Source: Shewanella oncorhynchi (GTDB taxonomy: Bacteria; Pseudomonadota; Gammaproteobacteria; Enterobacterales; Shewanellaceae). Taken from it: a DNA stretch of 64,000 bases. Where the stretch lies: NCBI RefSeq assembly GCF_012584455.1, contig NZ_JABAEB010000010.1, positions 1 to 64,000 on the forward strand, written 5' to 3'. Of the stretch, positions 16,636-25,290 are shown piece after piece; within the stretch, counting starts at the first letter, position 1; every line of letters begins with the position of its first letter. A model generated the notes under the pieces. That model was not told where the DNA came from. It did no database searches and was given only the letters and a program-made list of their open reading frames with translations. Made by a program: the position numbers and the translations under genes.

Positions 16636-17309
16636 ATATAACCTTTGCCACGGATGGTTTTCACCCTTGGCCGACCATCGCTACGCTCGGGGAGTTTTTT
16701 ACGTAGATTCGATAAATGCATGTCTAAGCTGCGATCGAAGGGCATGAGTTTTTTGCCGAGCACTTTCTCGTTTAACTCTTCCTTGTTCATCAACTCTCCA
16801 GCGTGCAGTGCTAGGGTGTGCAGCAGAGTGAATTCAGTGCCTGTGAGTATGATTAATTGCTCATTACAGTAAGCTTCTTGGCGCGATGGATCTAAGCGTA
16901 GATCGCCAAACTCTTGGGCGGGCGCGGCATGGATTTCTTGGGTTGTTAAGTTCGAACGACGAATAATGGCGCGGATACGGGCGATTAACTCTCTGTCATT
17001 AAACGGCTTTGGCAGATAATCATCGGCGCCGATTTCAAGCCCAACTACGCGATCGATTTCATCGCCGCGAGCGGTCAGCATTAATACTGGGGTTTGTTTA
17101 TGTTGGCGCAGTGCGCGTAGCACTTCAAAACCGTTTAATTTAGGTAGCATGACATCGAGTAGGATCAGATCGTAATCTGCGGTCAGTGCCAGATCTAAAC
17201 CTTGTTTACCGTCGTAGGCCAAGGTTAATTGAAACCCTTCTAACTCGAGCAGTTGCCCTAGTAGCTCAGATAACCCCAGATCGTCATCGATTAATAATAT
17301 CCGACTCAT
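16623..17309 (-). CDS. cpxR: Envelope-stress response regulator CpxR
   Basis: 228-aa OmpR-family regulator. The receiver has D8-D10 acidic residues, phosphoacceptor in LILLDVMLPKLNG, LTARGDEIDR and KPFNDRELIARIRAI. The winged helix has TEFTLLHTLALHAGE and ends RPRVKTIRGKGYIWL. The wording KKLMPFDRSLDMHLSNLRKKL is characteristic of CpxR. The ATG follows AAGGA. It overlaps cpxA by 13 bases (one transcript). The divergent cpxP gene and the two GTAAA-type boxes between them indicate autoregulation, as in E. coli. Confidence 0.95.
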   Translation of the reverse strand: MSRILLIDDDLGLSELLGQLLELEGFQLTLAYDGKQGLDLALTADYDLILLDVMLPKLNGFEVLRALRQHKQTPVLMLTARGDEIDRVVGLEIGADDYLPKPFNDRELIARIRAIIRRSNLTTQEIHAAPAQEFGDLRLDPSRQEAYCNEQLIILTGTEFTLLHTLALHAGELMNKEELNEKVLGKKLMPFDRSLDMHLSNLRKKLPERSDGRPRVKTIRGKGYIWLP

Positions 17310-17416
17310 ACTGTTCCTTAATCTCTGTAATGTGGCCTCATGTGCCTGTTTATCATAGACACTTTTAGCGCTTTGGCTGAGTATACCTGTTTTGATGTCA
17401 ATTGCTGTGTAGCAAT

Positions 17417-17431
17417 GTAAGCCAAAGTAAA
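17417..17431 (+). promoter_or_regulatory. CpxR box 1
   Basis: GTAAG-N5-GTAAA, one mismatch from the E. coli CpxR consensus GTAAA-N5-GTAAA. It lies between cpxR and cpxP. Confidence 0.8.
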
Positions 17432-17452
17432 GAATAGAGTTATTGCCGCAAC

Positions 17453-17467
17453 TTTACAGTGATTTAC
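17453..17467 (-). promoter_or_regulatory. CpxR box 2
   Basis: TTTAC-AGTGA-TTTAC on the plus strand, a perfect GTAAA-N5-GTAAA on the minus strand. It lies 36 bases from box 1 and in opposite orientation, so each box may serve one of the divergent promoters. Confidence 0.85.
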
Positions 17468-17593
17468 TCAGGCAACGCCCTCACTTACATATAGGGGTTT
17501 AGACTGGAAGGGTCGAAAGTGATTCGGCTTAAAAGGGTCGTCACTGTGTCTTATTACTTGCCATATTAAAGTTGAACCATCGAGGTTAACACT

Positions 17594-18103
17594 ATGAAAA
17601 CATTATCACCTTTGAAAGCGAGCCTGTTTGCCATTCTAGCGAGTTCTGCGGTTTTCGCGACGGCAGTTAATGCTGCACCTAAGGATGCTGGCTGCGACTT
17701 CTCTAAATCTGAATTCCATAAAGGCGACCGCATGGAACATGGCGGCCGACATATGGACCACGGTGGCATGCATCGTATGTTTGAAGGGCTTGATTTAACG
17801 GATGCCCAGAAAGCTGACGTTAAAAAGTTGTTTGCCGATCAGAAAGCCACGCGCGCTGATAATCGTCCAACGAAAGAGGAACGCTTGGCACATCGCACTG
17901 AGATGCAGGCCTTAATTACCGCGCCTAGTTTTGATGAAACACAAGCAAAGGCACTGATGAGTGCGCAGCAAGAGCAGCGTCAAACTCAAGCCATTGAACG
18001 TATGAAGCTGCATAATCAAATATTTAATCTGCTGACACCAGAGCAGCAAGCTAAGTTTAAAGCGCGATTTGAAGCACAAGCTGGTAAAGAACCTCGCGGT
18101 TAA
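17594..18103 (+). CDS. cpxP: CpxP/Spy-family periplasmic protein
   Basis: 169-aa periplasmic protein. The signal peptide is MKTLSPLKASLFAILASSAVFATAVNA. A His/Met-rich stretch (MEHGGRHMDHGGMHRM) follows, then an all-helical body with the two family motifs LTDAQ and LTPEQ. CpxP binds the CpxA sensor and keeps it off, and helps deliver misfolded proteins for degradation; Spy is a chaperone of the same fold. The gene is divergent from cpxRA and carries CpxR boxes upstream, matching the E. coli arrangement. The His-rich insert is a possible metal-binding site; the metal transporter gene fieF follows 51 bases later, as in E. coli cpxP-fieF. Confidence 0.92.
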   Translation: MKTLSPLKASLFAILASSAVFATAVNAAPKDAGCDFSKSEFHKGDRMEHGGRHMDHGGMHRMFEGLDLTDAQKADVKKLFADQKATRADNRPTKEERLAHRTEMQALITAPSFDETQAKALMSAQQEQRQTQAIERMKLHNQIFNLLTPEQQAKFKARFEAQAGKEPRG

Positions 18104-18154
18104 GCGTCTTAGCTGATATACAATAGGGTCATAGCTTCCCAAGATAGATCCCTT

Positions 18155-19045
18155 ATGACTCAAACTTCCCAATATGATTTTTGGGTCAAACTGGCTAGCC
18201 GCGCTTCCGTGGCTACCGCTTTGATCCTTATTCTTATCAAGATGTTCGCTTGGCTCTATTCCGGCTCTGCCAGTATGTTGGCATCTTTGACGGATTCCTT
18301 TGCCGATGCTCTCGCTTCTATTATCAATTTTATTGCCATTCGTTACGCGCTTGTGCCGCCGGATCATGACCACAGATATGGCCATGGTAAGGCTGAGCCG
18401 TTAGCGTCTCTAGCGCAATCCGCCTTTATTATGGGCTCCGCATTTTTATTACTTTTCTATGGTGGCGAGCGTCTATTAACACCTGTTCCGGTTGAAAATG
18501 CCACCATAGGTGTAGTTGTTTCTATCATAGCGATTGTGATGACGTTAGCTTTAGTCATGTTGCAGAAACGCGCATTAGCGGCGACAAAAAGTACTGTGGT
18601 TGAAGCTGATTCGCTGCACTATAAATCAGATTTATTCCTTAATGGTGCGGTATTGTTGGCACTAGTATTAGCGCAATACGGTTGGTGGTGGGCTGACGGT
18701 TTATTTGCGGTAATGATTGCATTTTATATTGGTCATCAAGCCTTTGGCTTAGGTTATCGCTCAATTCAAGCCTTGTTAGACAGAGAGCTAGACGAAGAAA
18801 CTCGCCAGCAAATCACGCAAATTGCGATGGAAGATCCACGGGTGCAAGGGCTGCATGATTTACGCACTCGTCAAGCAGGCAAAACTATTTTTATTCAATT
18901 TCATTTAGAACTCGATGGCAATTTGAGTTTGAATGAAGCCCACAGTATTGCCGATACAACAGGGATAAGAGTCAAAGCCGCCTTCGAAGATGCTGAGGTG
19001 ATTATTCACCAAGATCCGGTTAAACCTGAAGTCAACGAAACATAA
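18155..19045 (+). CDS. fieF: Cation-efflux transporter FieF (CDF family)
   Basis: 296-aa inner-membrane cation/proton antiporter exporting Fe(II) and Zn(II). It has six membrane helices in the first 210 residues, then a cytosolic C-terminal domain. The transport-site residues are present: D47 and D51 in TDSFADALAS and the H/D pair in HYKSDLFLNG. The interhelical HDHRYGHGKAEP motif is typical of the family. Length is close to E. coli FieF (300 aa). It lies just downstream of cpxP, so it may be read from the Cpx promoter as well as its own. Confidence 0.94.
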   Translation: MTQTSQYDFWVKLASRASVATALILILIKMFAWLYSGSASMLASLTDSFADALASIINFIAIRYALVPPDHDHRYGHGKAEPLASLAQSAFIMGSAFLLLFYGGERLLTPVPVENATIGVVVSIIAIVMTLALVMLQKRALAATKSTVVEADSLHYKSDLFLNGAVLLALVLAQYGWWWADGLFAVMIAFYIGHQAFGLGYRSIQALLDRELDEETRQQITQIAMEDPRVQGLHDLRTRQAGKTIFIQFHLELDGNLSLNEAHSIADTTGIRVKAAFEDAEVIIHQDPVKPEVNET

Positions 19046-19059
19046 ATTAAGGACAAGCT

Positions 19060-19512
19060 ATGGCATGGATGCAGAAGCAAAGTCACAGATGGGATCATTC
19101 CACTCGATTGATATGTCGCTATCATAGGCTATCGACTCGCTTTGAGTTGATAGCCGAATCTGTGATTTCTGACATTAGCATTCCTATGAGTACAGAAATC
19201 ACGCTCCTGATGGAACAGAAACCTTCGATAGTAAATCAAGCGGATAGTACCGTATTTCCTGTGATAGCGGGGGCTTGGAGTCAGTTAGTCCTGCGTAAAC
19301 ATCTTTATTACTTACCGCAGAAAATTGATCTCGACATTGCTAACCAAGCTTATCGAGTCCATATCTGGCCATTATTTCTTTGGCGTACACGTATTACTTG
19401 TGTGGCGACTGGCAGAGTTGTCGTATCCGAATGTTTGGATGTGAGAAGGCGTCGTTCCCTCATCCGTTGGCTATATGCAAGTTTTATAGGATTGTTGCGG
19501 GTGCTAAGTTAA
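19060..19512 (+). CDS. Hypothetical protein, unknown function
   Basis: 150-aa basic protein that I do not recognise. The ATG is preceded by AAGGA 7 bases away and is only 14 bases after the fieF stop, so it is probably co-transcribed with fieF. The N-terminal third has many Arg/His/Trp residues (WMQKQSHRWDHSTRLICRYHR). The C-terminal part is more conserved-looking, with VHIWPLFLWRTRITCVATGRVVVSECLDVRRRRSLIRWLY and a hydrophobic end (ASFIGLLRVL). There is no signal peptide or clear domain. Confidence 0.7.
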   Translation: MAWMQKQSHRWDHSTRLICRYHRLSTRFELIAESVISDISIPMSTEITLLMEQKPSIVNQADSTVFPVIAGAWSQLVLRKHLYYLPQKIDLDIANQAYRVHIWPLFLWRTRITCVATGRVVVSECLDVRRRRSLIRWLYASFIGLLRVLS

Positions 19513-19717
19513 AATCGTTAGTTGTTTAAATTTAAAAAATAATACTTACAGTAAATATGGTTTTGTTACATAACGAATAACTATAACTTCCATTTTCCAA
19601 CTCAAGCTGAATCAATGCTGTATGATTTGTATTTTGATAATTTAAACCATGACACTTCTGAATTGCTTATTGTAATATCCGCGCCGTCTAATACTTTCGT
19701 TAAATCATTAGGGAATT

Positions 19718-20278
19718 ATGATGAATAAATTATCAATTGTTGCTATCTCTTTATTATCAGCATTAGCGGCCACTCAAGCCTCTGCAGCAACCGACACTAC
19801 TGGATTTTATGTGGGTGGTGCATTAAATAGAGTCACAGCTGATGCTTTTGATGGTTCAGAAACCGGTACTGGTGTAGGCGTATACGGTGGCTATAACTTC
19901 AATGAGTGGTTTGGTTTAGAAGCTAACCTGTTTGCCACTGGTGACTTAGGCGATAAGGATGTTGATATTAGTGCTGGTGCATTAAGCTTCACACCTAAAT
20001 TTACTGCACAAATTAATGATATTTTTTCTGCCTATGCCAAAGCGGGTATCGCATCTATGGCGGCGAATGTTGATGGCTATGGTTACGATGAAGACTTTAC
20101 TGGTTTTGGTTGGACTTATGGTGTAGGTGTTAATGCCGCCGTAACAGAGCACTTAAATATCCGTGTAAGCTATGATGTCACTACAGGTGATTTAGATGCC
20201 GACCGTAGCTATTTAGGATTAAAAGATATTGACACTGATATTAAGCAATTCGCTATAGGTATGCATTATCAATTCTAA
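19718..20278 (+). CDS. Outer-membrane beta-barrel protein
   Basis: 186-aa exported protein. The signal peptide MNKLSIVAISLLSALAATQASA is followed by alternating short beta strands: TGFYVGGALNRV, GTGVGVYGGYNFNEWFGLEANLF, FSAYAKAGIASMA and FGWTYGVGVNAAVTEHLNIRVSYDVT. It ends in a C-terminal aromatic (GMHYQF) as outer-membrane proteins do. This is an eight-strand OmpA-barrel/porin-like fold. The start is ATGATG; the second ATG (19721) is a little better spaced from AGGGA. Function is unknown; many such barrels are stress-induced or bind the cell wall or ligands. A terminator follows, so the gene is monocistronic. Confidence 0.88.
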   Translation: MMNKLSIVAISLLSALAATQASAATDTTGFYVGGALNRVTADAFDGSETGTGVGVYGGYNFNEWFGLEANLFATGDLGDKDVDISAGALSFTPKFTAQINDIFSAYAKAGIASMAANVDGYGYDEDFTGFGWTYGVGVNAAVTEHLNIRVSYDVTTGDLDADRSYLGLKDIDTDIKQFAIGMHYQF

Positions 20279-20331
20279 TTTATTAGATTTGGCATATTTA
20301 ATTCATGCCAATGAAAATTAATTTCAAATAG

Positions 20332-20358
20332 AAAGGGATGTGAAGATATCCCTTTTTA
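20332..20358 (+). terminator. Terminator of the beta-barrel gene
   Basis: AAAGGGAT-GTGAAGAT-ATCCCTTT followed by TTT, 54 bases after the stop codon. Confidence 0.85.
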
Positions 20359-20416
20359 TTGTTTGATATGAATAAGCTTGTATTGATATAACGAGTAGTA
20401 ACGTTATTTTATCTAC

Positions 20417-21829
20417 TCAATCCATCGACAGTTCTTTTAATTTCCGCGTTAAGGTATTTCGTCCCCAGCCTAAACGTTTCGCCGCTTCCTGTTTATGGCC
20501 TTGAGTATGGCGCAGCGCAGTTTCTAGCAGTATGCGCTCGAATGCGGGCTGCACCTCAGTTAACAGATCGCTGTTTCCTTCCGAGAGTTTTTGATCTATC
20601 CACTCAGTAAGTGCCGATTGCCAATCTTGGCTGCCTTTCGCCGTGTGGGTGACACTCACAGGGTCTTTCAGTAATTCTGGCGGTAAATCTTGGGGTAAAA
20701 TTTCTTGCCCCGATGCCATTACGGTTAACCAACGACAGGTGTTTTCGAGTTGTCTGACATTACCGGGCCAAGGCAATTGGGAGAGTTTTACCGCGGTTTC
20801 CTTGGTCATTATTTTAGTTTCTACGCCAATTTCCTTTGCTGCAGAGGCGAGGAAATGGGTAGCGAGCTGGGGAATGTCTTCCCGTCTTTGTGAAAGTGGC
20901 GGCAAGTGCACGCGGATCACGTTGAGGCGATGGAACAAGTCCTCCCTAAAGCCACCTTTTTGTACTAATAATTCAAGATCTTGGTGGGTCGCCGCTATGA
21001 TACGCACATCGACTTGTACCGCATTATGACCTCCGACGCGGTAGAACTGGCCATCGGCGAGCACTCTGAGTAACCGTGTTTGTACGTCTAACGGCATATC
21101 GCCGATTTCATCTAAAAAGAGCGTGCCACCGTTTGCTTGTTCGAAGCGACCTTGGCGGACATTGGCTGCGCCAGTGAAGGCTCCTTTTTCGTGGCCGAAT
21201 AGCTCAGATTCGATCAAATCCTTAGGGATCGCTGCCATGTTCAGCGCGATAAACGGCTTATCTTTACGTGGGCTGTGCTTGTGTAACGCGCCAGCCACTA
21301 ACTCTTTTCCCGTACCCGATTGACCATTGATCAGCACGCTGATCGATGAGCGTGAAAGTCTGCCTATGGCGCGAAACACTTCCTGCATCGCTGGCGCTTC
21401 ACCTATGATTTCGGGTGTTTTGACTTGGGCTTCCTGCGCGGGTGCTGGGATCTGTTCAGTGGCATGGGTAAGTGCGCGCTCAACCAGAGAGATAGCCTCA
21501 TCGATATCGAAGGGTTTAGGCAGATACTCAAATGCGCCCGCTTGATAGGCACTCACTGCACTGTCTAAGTCTGAGTGCGCTGTCATAATGATCACGGGAA
21601 TATGGGGATAATGCACCTGCAATCGTTCGAGCAGGCTTAAACCATCCGTGCCGGGCATACGGATGTCCGACACTATCACGTGCGGTTGCGATATTTCTAA
21701 TGCCTGCCACAGGGATTCGGCGGCGGCAAAGCTGGCGGTGCTGAGCTTAGCACCTTGCAGTGCCTTTTCGAGTACCCAGCGTATCGAGCTGTCATCGTCG
21801 AGGATCCACACTTGTTCACTAATTCGCAT
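20417..21829 (-). CDS. ntrC: Nitrogen regulator NtrC (sigma-54 activator)
   Basis: 470-aa response regulator of nitrogen limitation. The receiver has phosphoacceptor VIVSDIRMPGTDG and LPKPFDIDEA. The AAA+ domain has Walker A GQSGTGKE, GHEKGAFTGA and FLDEIGDMP. The Fis-type helix-turn-helix ends GHKQEAAKRLGWGRNTLTRKLKEL. Size equals E. coli NtrC (469 aa). The ATG follows AGGAAG. It is the second gene of ntrBC, 38 bases after ntrB. No glnA lies upstream, so the pair is separated from glutamine synthetase here, unlike in enteric bacteria. Confidence 0.97.
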   Translation of the reverse strand: MRISEQVWILDDDSSIRWVLEKALQGAKLSTASFAAAESLWQALEISQPHVIVSDIRMPGTDGLSLLERLQVHYPHIPVIIMTAHSDLDSAVSAYQAGAFEYLPKPFDIDEAISLVERALTHATEQIPAPAQEAQVKTPEIIGEAPAMQEVFRAIGRLSRSSISVLINGQSGTGKELVAGALHKHSPRKDKPFIALNMAAIPKDLIESELFGHEKGAFTGAANVRQGRFEQANGGTLFLDEIGDMPLDVQTRLLRVLADGQFYRVGGHNAVQVDVRIIAATHQDLELLVQKGGFREDLFHRLNVIRVHLPPLSQRREDIPQLATHFLASAAKEIGVETKIMTKETAVKLSQLPWPGNVRQLENTCRWLTVMASGQEILPQDLPPELLKDPVSVTHTAKGSQDWQSALTEWIDQKLSEGNSDLLTEVQPAFERILLETALRHTQGHKQEAAKRLGWGRNTLTRKLKELSMD

Positions 21830-21867
21830 CTTGCTTCCTCATACGGTATGGGTAGGTACAGTCGAAA

Positions 21868-22914
21868 TTATTTAGCGCTTAAAATTGGTAATGAAATGAT
21901 AAATTCTGTGTGCCCAGCGCTGGAGAGGCAATCGATCCTTCCCGAGTGTAAACGGGCAATATTATGGGCAATCGAGAGGCCTAAACCTGAACCTTGCACA
22001 CGGCTTGTCACCATAGGATAAAATAATGTGTCCATTAGCTCAGGTGGTATACCGGGGCCGTTGTCGATAATCGATAGGGTTAATACTAGCTTGTGGCGCT
22101 GTGAACCTATAGTGACTTGGTGTTGAGTGCGAGTGCGGATCAAAATCTCGCCCCCCGTATGCTCAAGTGCTTGCACCGCATTTTGTAAAATGTTCAGCAC
22201 AGCTTGCTGCATTTGGTCAGGATCCATCTCGATATCGGGAATGGATGGATCGTAATCCCGTTTGAGCTGGATGTTAGCGGGCAGCGCCATTTCAACTAAC
22301 TTATAGACCTTTTGCACCACTTGATGGATGTTGTGCAGACTGTGCTGTGTCGGCCTTTGGGGACCGAGCAGACGGTCCACTAAATTACGCAGCCGATCGG
22401 CCTGCTCTATGATGAGCGTAGTGAATTCCTTCAGCGCCGGATCATCCAGCTCCCGCGATAATAGCTGCGCCGCACCGCGAAGGCCGCCTAAAGGATTCTT
22501 GATTTCATGGGCTAAGTTGCGCACTAAAAACTGTGCCGCTTGCTGCTGTGCATCTTGACTCAGTTGCTGATGAATGCGTCTTTGTTGGTCAACTTGGCGC
22601 AGTTCGAGCAGGCTGAGTTCAGCCTCATCATCGAGGGGAATAAGGGTTAAATCAACGGTATGATGTTGGCCATCGAGCGTGACTAGTGCTGCCGTATTGA
22701 CCGTTAAGCCTTGGCCGGCTGTTACTGCATCCATTAATAGCTGGGCGTCGACACCGAGGATTTGATAATGCTCAGGCAAAGTTTGTTCTACGAGTCTATG
22801 GCTACCAACACCTAATAATTGCTCTGCTGCTGCGTTGGCATAACAAGGCTTGAGATCCTTATCTATGACAAGTACAGCGGTAACTAAATGATTGAGCAGT
22901 GTCTCTTTATCCAT
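21868..22914 (-). CDS. ntrB: Nitrogen sensor kinase NtrB
   Basis: 348-aa soluble histidine kinase. The N-terminal PAS domain is LVTAVLVIDKDLKPCYANAAAEQLLG. The H-box NLAHEIKNPLGGLRGAAQLL is the NtrB signature, and the ATPase has NILQNAVQAL, DNGPGIP and GSGLGLSIA. It phosphorylates NtrC under nitrogen limitation and is switched to phosphatase by the PII protein (known). The ATG is 8 bases or so after AGGAA. Two overlapping NtrC boxes lie 23-52 bases upstream, pointing to autoregulation of ntrBC. Confidence 0.97.
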   Translation of the reverse strand: MDKETLLNHLVTAVLVIDKDLKPCYANAAAEQLLGVGSHRLVEQTLPEHYQILGVDAQLLMDAVTAGQGLTVNTAALVTLDGQHHTVDLTLIPLDDEAELSLLELRQVDQQRRIHQQLSQDAQQQAAQFLVRNLAHEIKNPLGGLRGAAQLLSRELDDPALKEFTTLIIEQADRLRNLVDRLLGPQRPTQHSLHNIHQVVQKVYKLVEMALPANIQLKRDYDPSIPDIEMDPDQMQQAVLNILQNAVQALEHTGGEILIRTRTQHQVTIGSQRHKLVLTLSIIDNGPGIPPELMDTLFYPMVTSRVQGSGLGLSIAHNIARLHSGRIDCLSSAGHTEFIISLPILSAK

Positions 22915-22936
22915 CGACCGTTCCTAGAAATAGGGT

Positions 22937-22966
22937 TGCACCACCATGGTGCACCAATCTGGTGCA
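22937..22966 (-). promoter_or_regulatory. Two overlapping NtrC boxes before ntrB
   Basis: TGCACCA-CCA-TGGTGCA (22937-22953) and TGCACCA-ATC-TGGTGCA (22950-22966) are both perfect matches to the NtrC box TGCACCA-N3-TGGTGCA. They share four bases (TGCA), with centres 13 bp apart. Location close to the ntrB start suggests repression, as at glnL of enteric bacteria. Confidence 0.93.
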
Positions 22967-23067
22967 AGCTGCAACTTGTCTTCATCAAACGGTTCAGTCA
23001 GGAGGAGTTAATCTAACTTCATGTATTTAAAGTTTTTATACTAACTTTTACTATACAAATAGTGACA

Positions 23068-23574
23068 TTAACGCTTAGCTGCTTGATGAAGAAATATCTT
23101 TCTTGGTGAACTTGATGCAAAGACTTTGCCGTTTTGAGTCAAAGCGTCAACGACTAAGGTATGTTCACCTCGGTCGATGTTTTTGAGTTTGAAGGTACCG
23201 CCAATTTGCGGCTGACCTATGGGGTTGCCATCGAGTTTGAGGGCCATCAAATACTGACTGTTTAGCTCTGGGGTGATAGTCGCAACGACGTCGAAATCGC
23301 CATTGTTATCTCTGACGGTTTCCTCTTCGGTCGGAGATGTAATATTGACTTGATATTTAATAGATTCAATTGCTTGATTTGAGCTGTTTAAGTCTGTTTT
23401 GGGCAGAGGAAGGGCAATTTGATTTAAGGTCTTATCTTTTAGCTCAACGACTTGGGCATTTGGCTGCGGCTCATCGGAGTAATGGACTTTGCCATCCTTA
23501 TCGACCCATTTATAAACAGTCGCTTGCGCTAACATGCTAAATAGCACTAAGCCGATGAGTGTGAGTGAACGCAT
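23068..23574 (-). CDS. DUF4124-domain exported protein
   Basis: 168-aa protein. The signal peptide MRSLTLIGLVLFSMLAQA is followed by the DUF4124 motif TVYKWVDKDGKVHYSDEPQP, found near the start of many Shewanella and Pseudomonas periplasmic proteins. Residues 75-165 look like an immunoglobulin-like beta domain (VNITSPTEEETVRDNNGDFDVVATI; GEHTLVVDALTQNGKVFASSS). Function is unknown; the family is conserved next to ntrB in many gammaproteobacteria (from memory). The NtrC boxes lie downstream of it, before ntrB. Confidence 0.88.
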   Translation of the reverse strand: MRSLTLIGLVLFSMLAQATVYKWVDKDGKVHYSDEPQPNAQVVELKDKTLNQIALPLPKTDLNSSNQAIESIKYQVNITSPTEEETVRDNNGDFDVVATITPELNSQYLMALKLDGNPIGQPQIGGTFKLKNIDRGEHTLVVDALTQNGKVFASSSPRKIFLHQAAKR

Positions 23575-23742
23575 GCTAAAGTCCCTGTAGCCTTGAGATA
23601 GAGTTAATCAAGATTAGTCTCTTTTACATCAAAAATCATGGTGTTTGTTGCACTAAGTGGTTAAGGATGTCACCACAGAGAAGGTATAAAGTCGACAGAA
23701 AATGGGGCGGAAGAAACAGGGGTTAGTTAAAGTTGGTTAAGC

Positions 23743-23764
23743 TCGGGCACTAACATGTGCCCGA
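23743..23764. terminator. Hairpin after the GST gene
   Basis: TCGGGCAC-TAACAT-GTGCCCGA, a perfect 8-bp stem 15 bases beyond the GST stop. There is no strong T run, so it may be a weak terminator. Confidence 0.5.
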
Positions 23765-23778
23765 ATTCGATCCATCAA

Positions 23779-24405
23779 TTACAGGCTTGCGTCGAGTTGT
23801 TTCTCGATCTCACTCGCTTTGACCCAAGCAGCATGTTGGGATAATTGAGTGGCATAGCGTTCAATGTGTTCAAATTTCGCGAGATCGCCACTGTTAGCCA
23901 GTAGCTCCACCACGAAGGACATCATGATATCCGCACCCGTGAGCTTGTCTGCAACAAGATAGGTTTTATCGGCCAACATATCATTGAAGTAATGGCTTAT
24001 CTTGCTGACTTCTATCGCCGCATAACCTTCAAGGAAATTGGTTTTACAACCGTCCTTTTGCACGAACATACGCAGTAACAAAGGCAGCATGGCTGAGCTT
24101 TCGGCAAAGTGTAGCCATTGCAGATAACTGACATAGTCAGCGCTGTCTCTGGCGGGGGCTAAGGTATCCGCCGCATATTTTTCAATCAGATATTCGGTGA
24201 TCGCACCTGACTCTGCTATCACTTGACCGTCCATTTCGATAACGGGTGATTTGCCTAACGGATGAATTTGCTTAAGTTCGGGTGGCGCGAGAAAAGTCTG
24301 GCTATCACGTTGATAACTCTTAATTTCATAGGGTTGACCGAGTTCCTCTAGCAACCAGATGATACGTTTAGAGCGTGATTTATTGAGATGGTGCAAGGTG
24401 ATCAT
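23779..24405 (-). CDS. Glutathione S-transferase
   Basis: 208-aa cytosolic GST. The thioredoxin-like N-terminal domain has LHHLNKSRSKRIIWLLEELGQPYE, the cis-Pro block GKSPVIEMDG and the glutathione-contact ESGAITEYL. The all-helical C-terminal domain includes the N-capping motif LTGADIMMSFV. The ATG follows GGAAAG. It is the last of three minus-strand genes (yqhD, DJ-1-like, gst) headed by an operator of a NemR-like repressor, so a role in conjugating reactive electrophiles is likely. The gap to the preceding gene is 133 bases with an internal hairpin. Confidence 0.92.
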   Translation of the reverse strand: MITLHHLNKSRSKRIIWLLEELGQPYEIKSYQRDSQTFLAPPELKQIHPLGKSPVIEMDGQVIAESGAITEYLIEKYAADTLAPARDSADYVSYLQWLHFAESSAMLPLLLRMFVQKDGCKTNFLEGYAAIEVSKISHYFNDMLADKTYLVADKLTGADIMMSFVVELLANSGDLAKFEHIERYATQLSQHAAWVKASEIEKQLDASL

Positions 24406-24438
24406 GGGCTTTCCTTTGGACAGTGAGAGTACATTTTG

Positions 24439-24465
24439 GCTGTCGCACTATTATGGTGCGACAGC
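24439..24465. repeat. Perfect 10-bp inverted repeat between two detoxification genes
   Basis: GCTGTCGCAC-TATTATG-GTGCGACAGC. A TCTTTTT follows on the plus strand, where no gene is read; on the minus strand the tail is weak. It may reduce gst expression relative to the genes before it. Confidence 0.6.
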
Positions 24466-24538
24466 TCTTTTTAACGCATTTAGCACACTTGTGCGCCAGT
24501 CTTTGTTCATTTCAAGCTGAGCGTCGCGTATTTATCGC

Positions 24539-25231
24539 TTAGCCTCTCGCGTTCAATTGCGCAACTATGGTTTCGGCTACGGCTTCGGATGATCCCGGAT
24601 TTTGGCCTGTGATCAAATGGCCATCTGCGACGACAAAGCTTGTCCAGTCATCACCTTTTACATAATTGCCACCATTTTTCTGCAGCATGTCTTCAACCAA
24701 AAATGGCACGACATGAGTGAGTTGCACGGCTTCTTCTTCAGAGTTGCTGAAACCGGTAACACGCTTGCCGCTGACCACTGGCTTACCATGACTGGTTTTA
24801 GGGTGCAGCAATGCAGCGGGCGCATGACATACGAGCCCTAGGGGTTTATTGGCTTGATAAAACTGTTCAATCAAGATGATAGAATGTTTATCTTCGGCAA
24901 GATCCCACAGTGGACCGTGGCCGCCCGGATAAAAAACCGCATCATAATCGGTTGCATTGATTTCACTTAAGCGAGTGGTATTCGCTAGCAGTGCTTGAGC
25001 CTCAGGATCTTTGCTAAAGCGCGCAGTAGCTTCGGTCTGAAAGTCTGGCTCATCACTTTTTGGATCGAGTGGTGGTTGACCGCCCAGTGGCGAGGCTAAG
25101 GTAATGTCAAAACCTTTATCTTTAAAAACATAAAAAGGTGAGGCGAATTCTTCTAGCCAAAAGCCGGTTTTTAAACCCGTATCACCGAGTTTATCGTGTG
25201 ACGTGATTACCATTAATATATTCATTTTCAT
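24539..25231 (-). CDS. DJ-1/PfpI superfamily protein, Hsp31-like (candidate glutathione-independent glyoxalase)
   Basis: 230-aa cytosolic protein. The nucleophile elbow GLVCHAPAALL gives the catalytic Cys-His pair, with acidic residues in FWLEEFASP as in yeast Hsp31 and other class III glyoxalases, which turn methylglyoxal into lactate without glutathione. The fold-typical PGGHGPLWDL loop is present. Two ATGs (25231 and 25225) are both well placed behind AAGG sites. It is 59 bases after yqhD and likely co-transcribed. Enzyme activity is inferred from the catalytic residues and from its neighbours YqhD and a NemR-like repressor. Confidence 0.88.
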   Translation of the reverse strand: MKMNILMVITSHDKLGDTGLKTGFWLEEFASPFYVFKDKGFDITLASPLGGQPPLDPKSDEPDFQTEATARFSKDPEAQALLANTTRLSEINATDYDAVFYPGGHGPLWDLAEDKHSIILIEQFYQANKPLGLVCHAPAALLHPKTSHGKPVVSGKRVTGFSNSEEEAVQLTHVVPFLVEDMLQKNGGNYVKGDDWTSFVVADGHLITGQNPGSSEAVAETIVAQLNARG

Positions 25232-25290
25232 ACCTTTACCTTAGTTGCTCACATCAATATGTGTGAGCTTTGGGTTTAGTTCATTTGACG

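Noticed and set aside
16547-16747. 66-codon plus frame across the cpxA/cpxR junction
   Set aside because: Shadow of two well-supported minus-strand genes.
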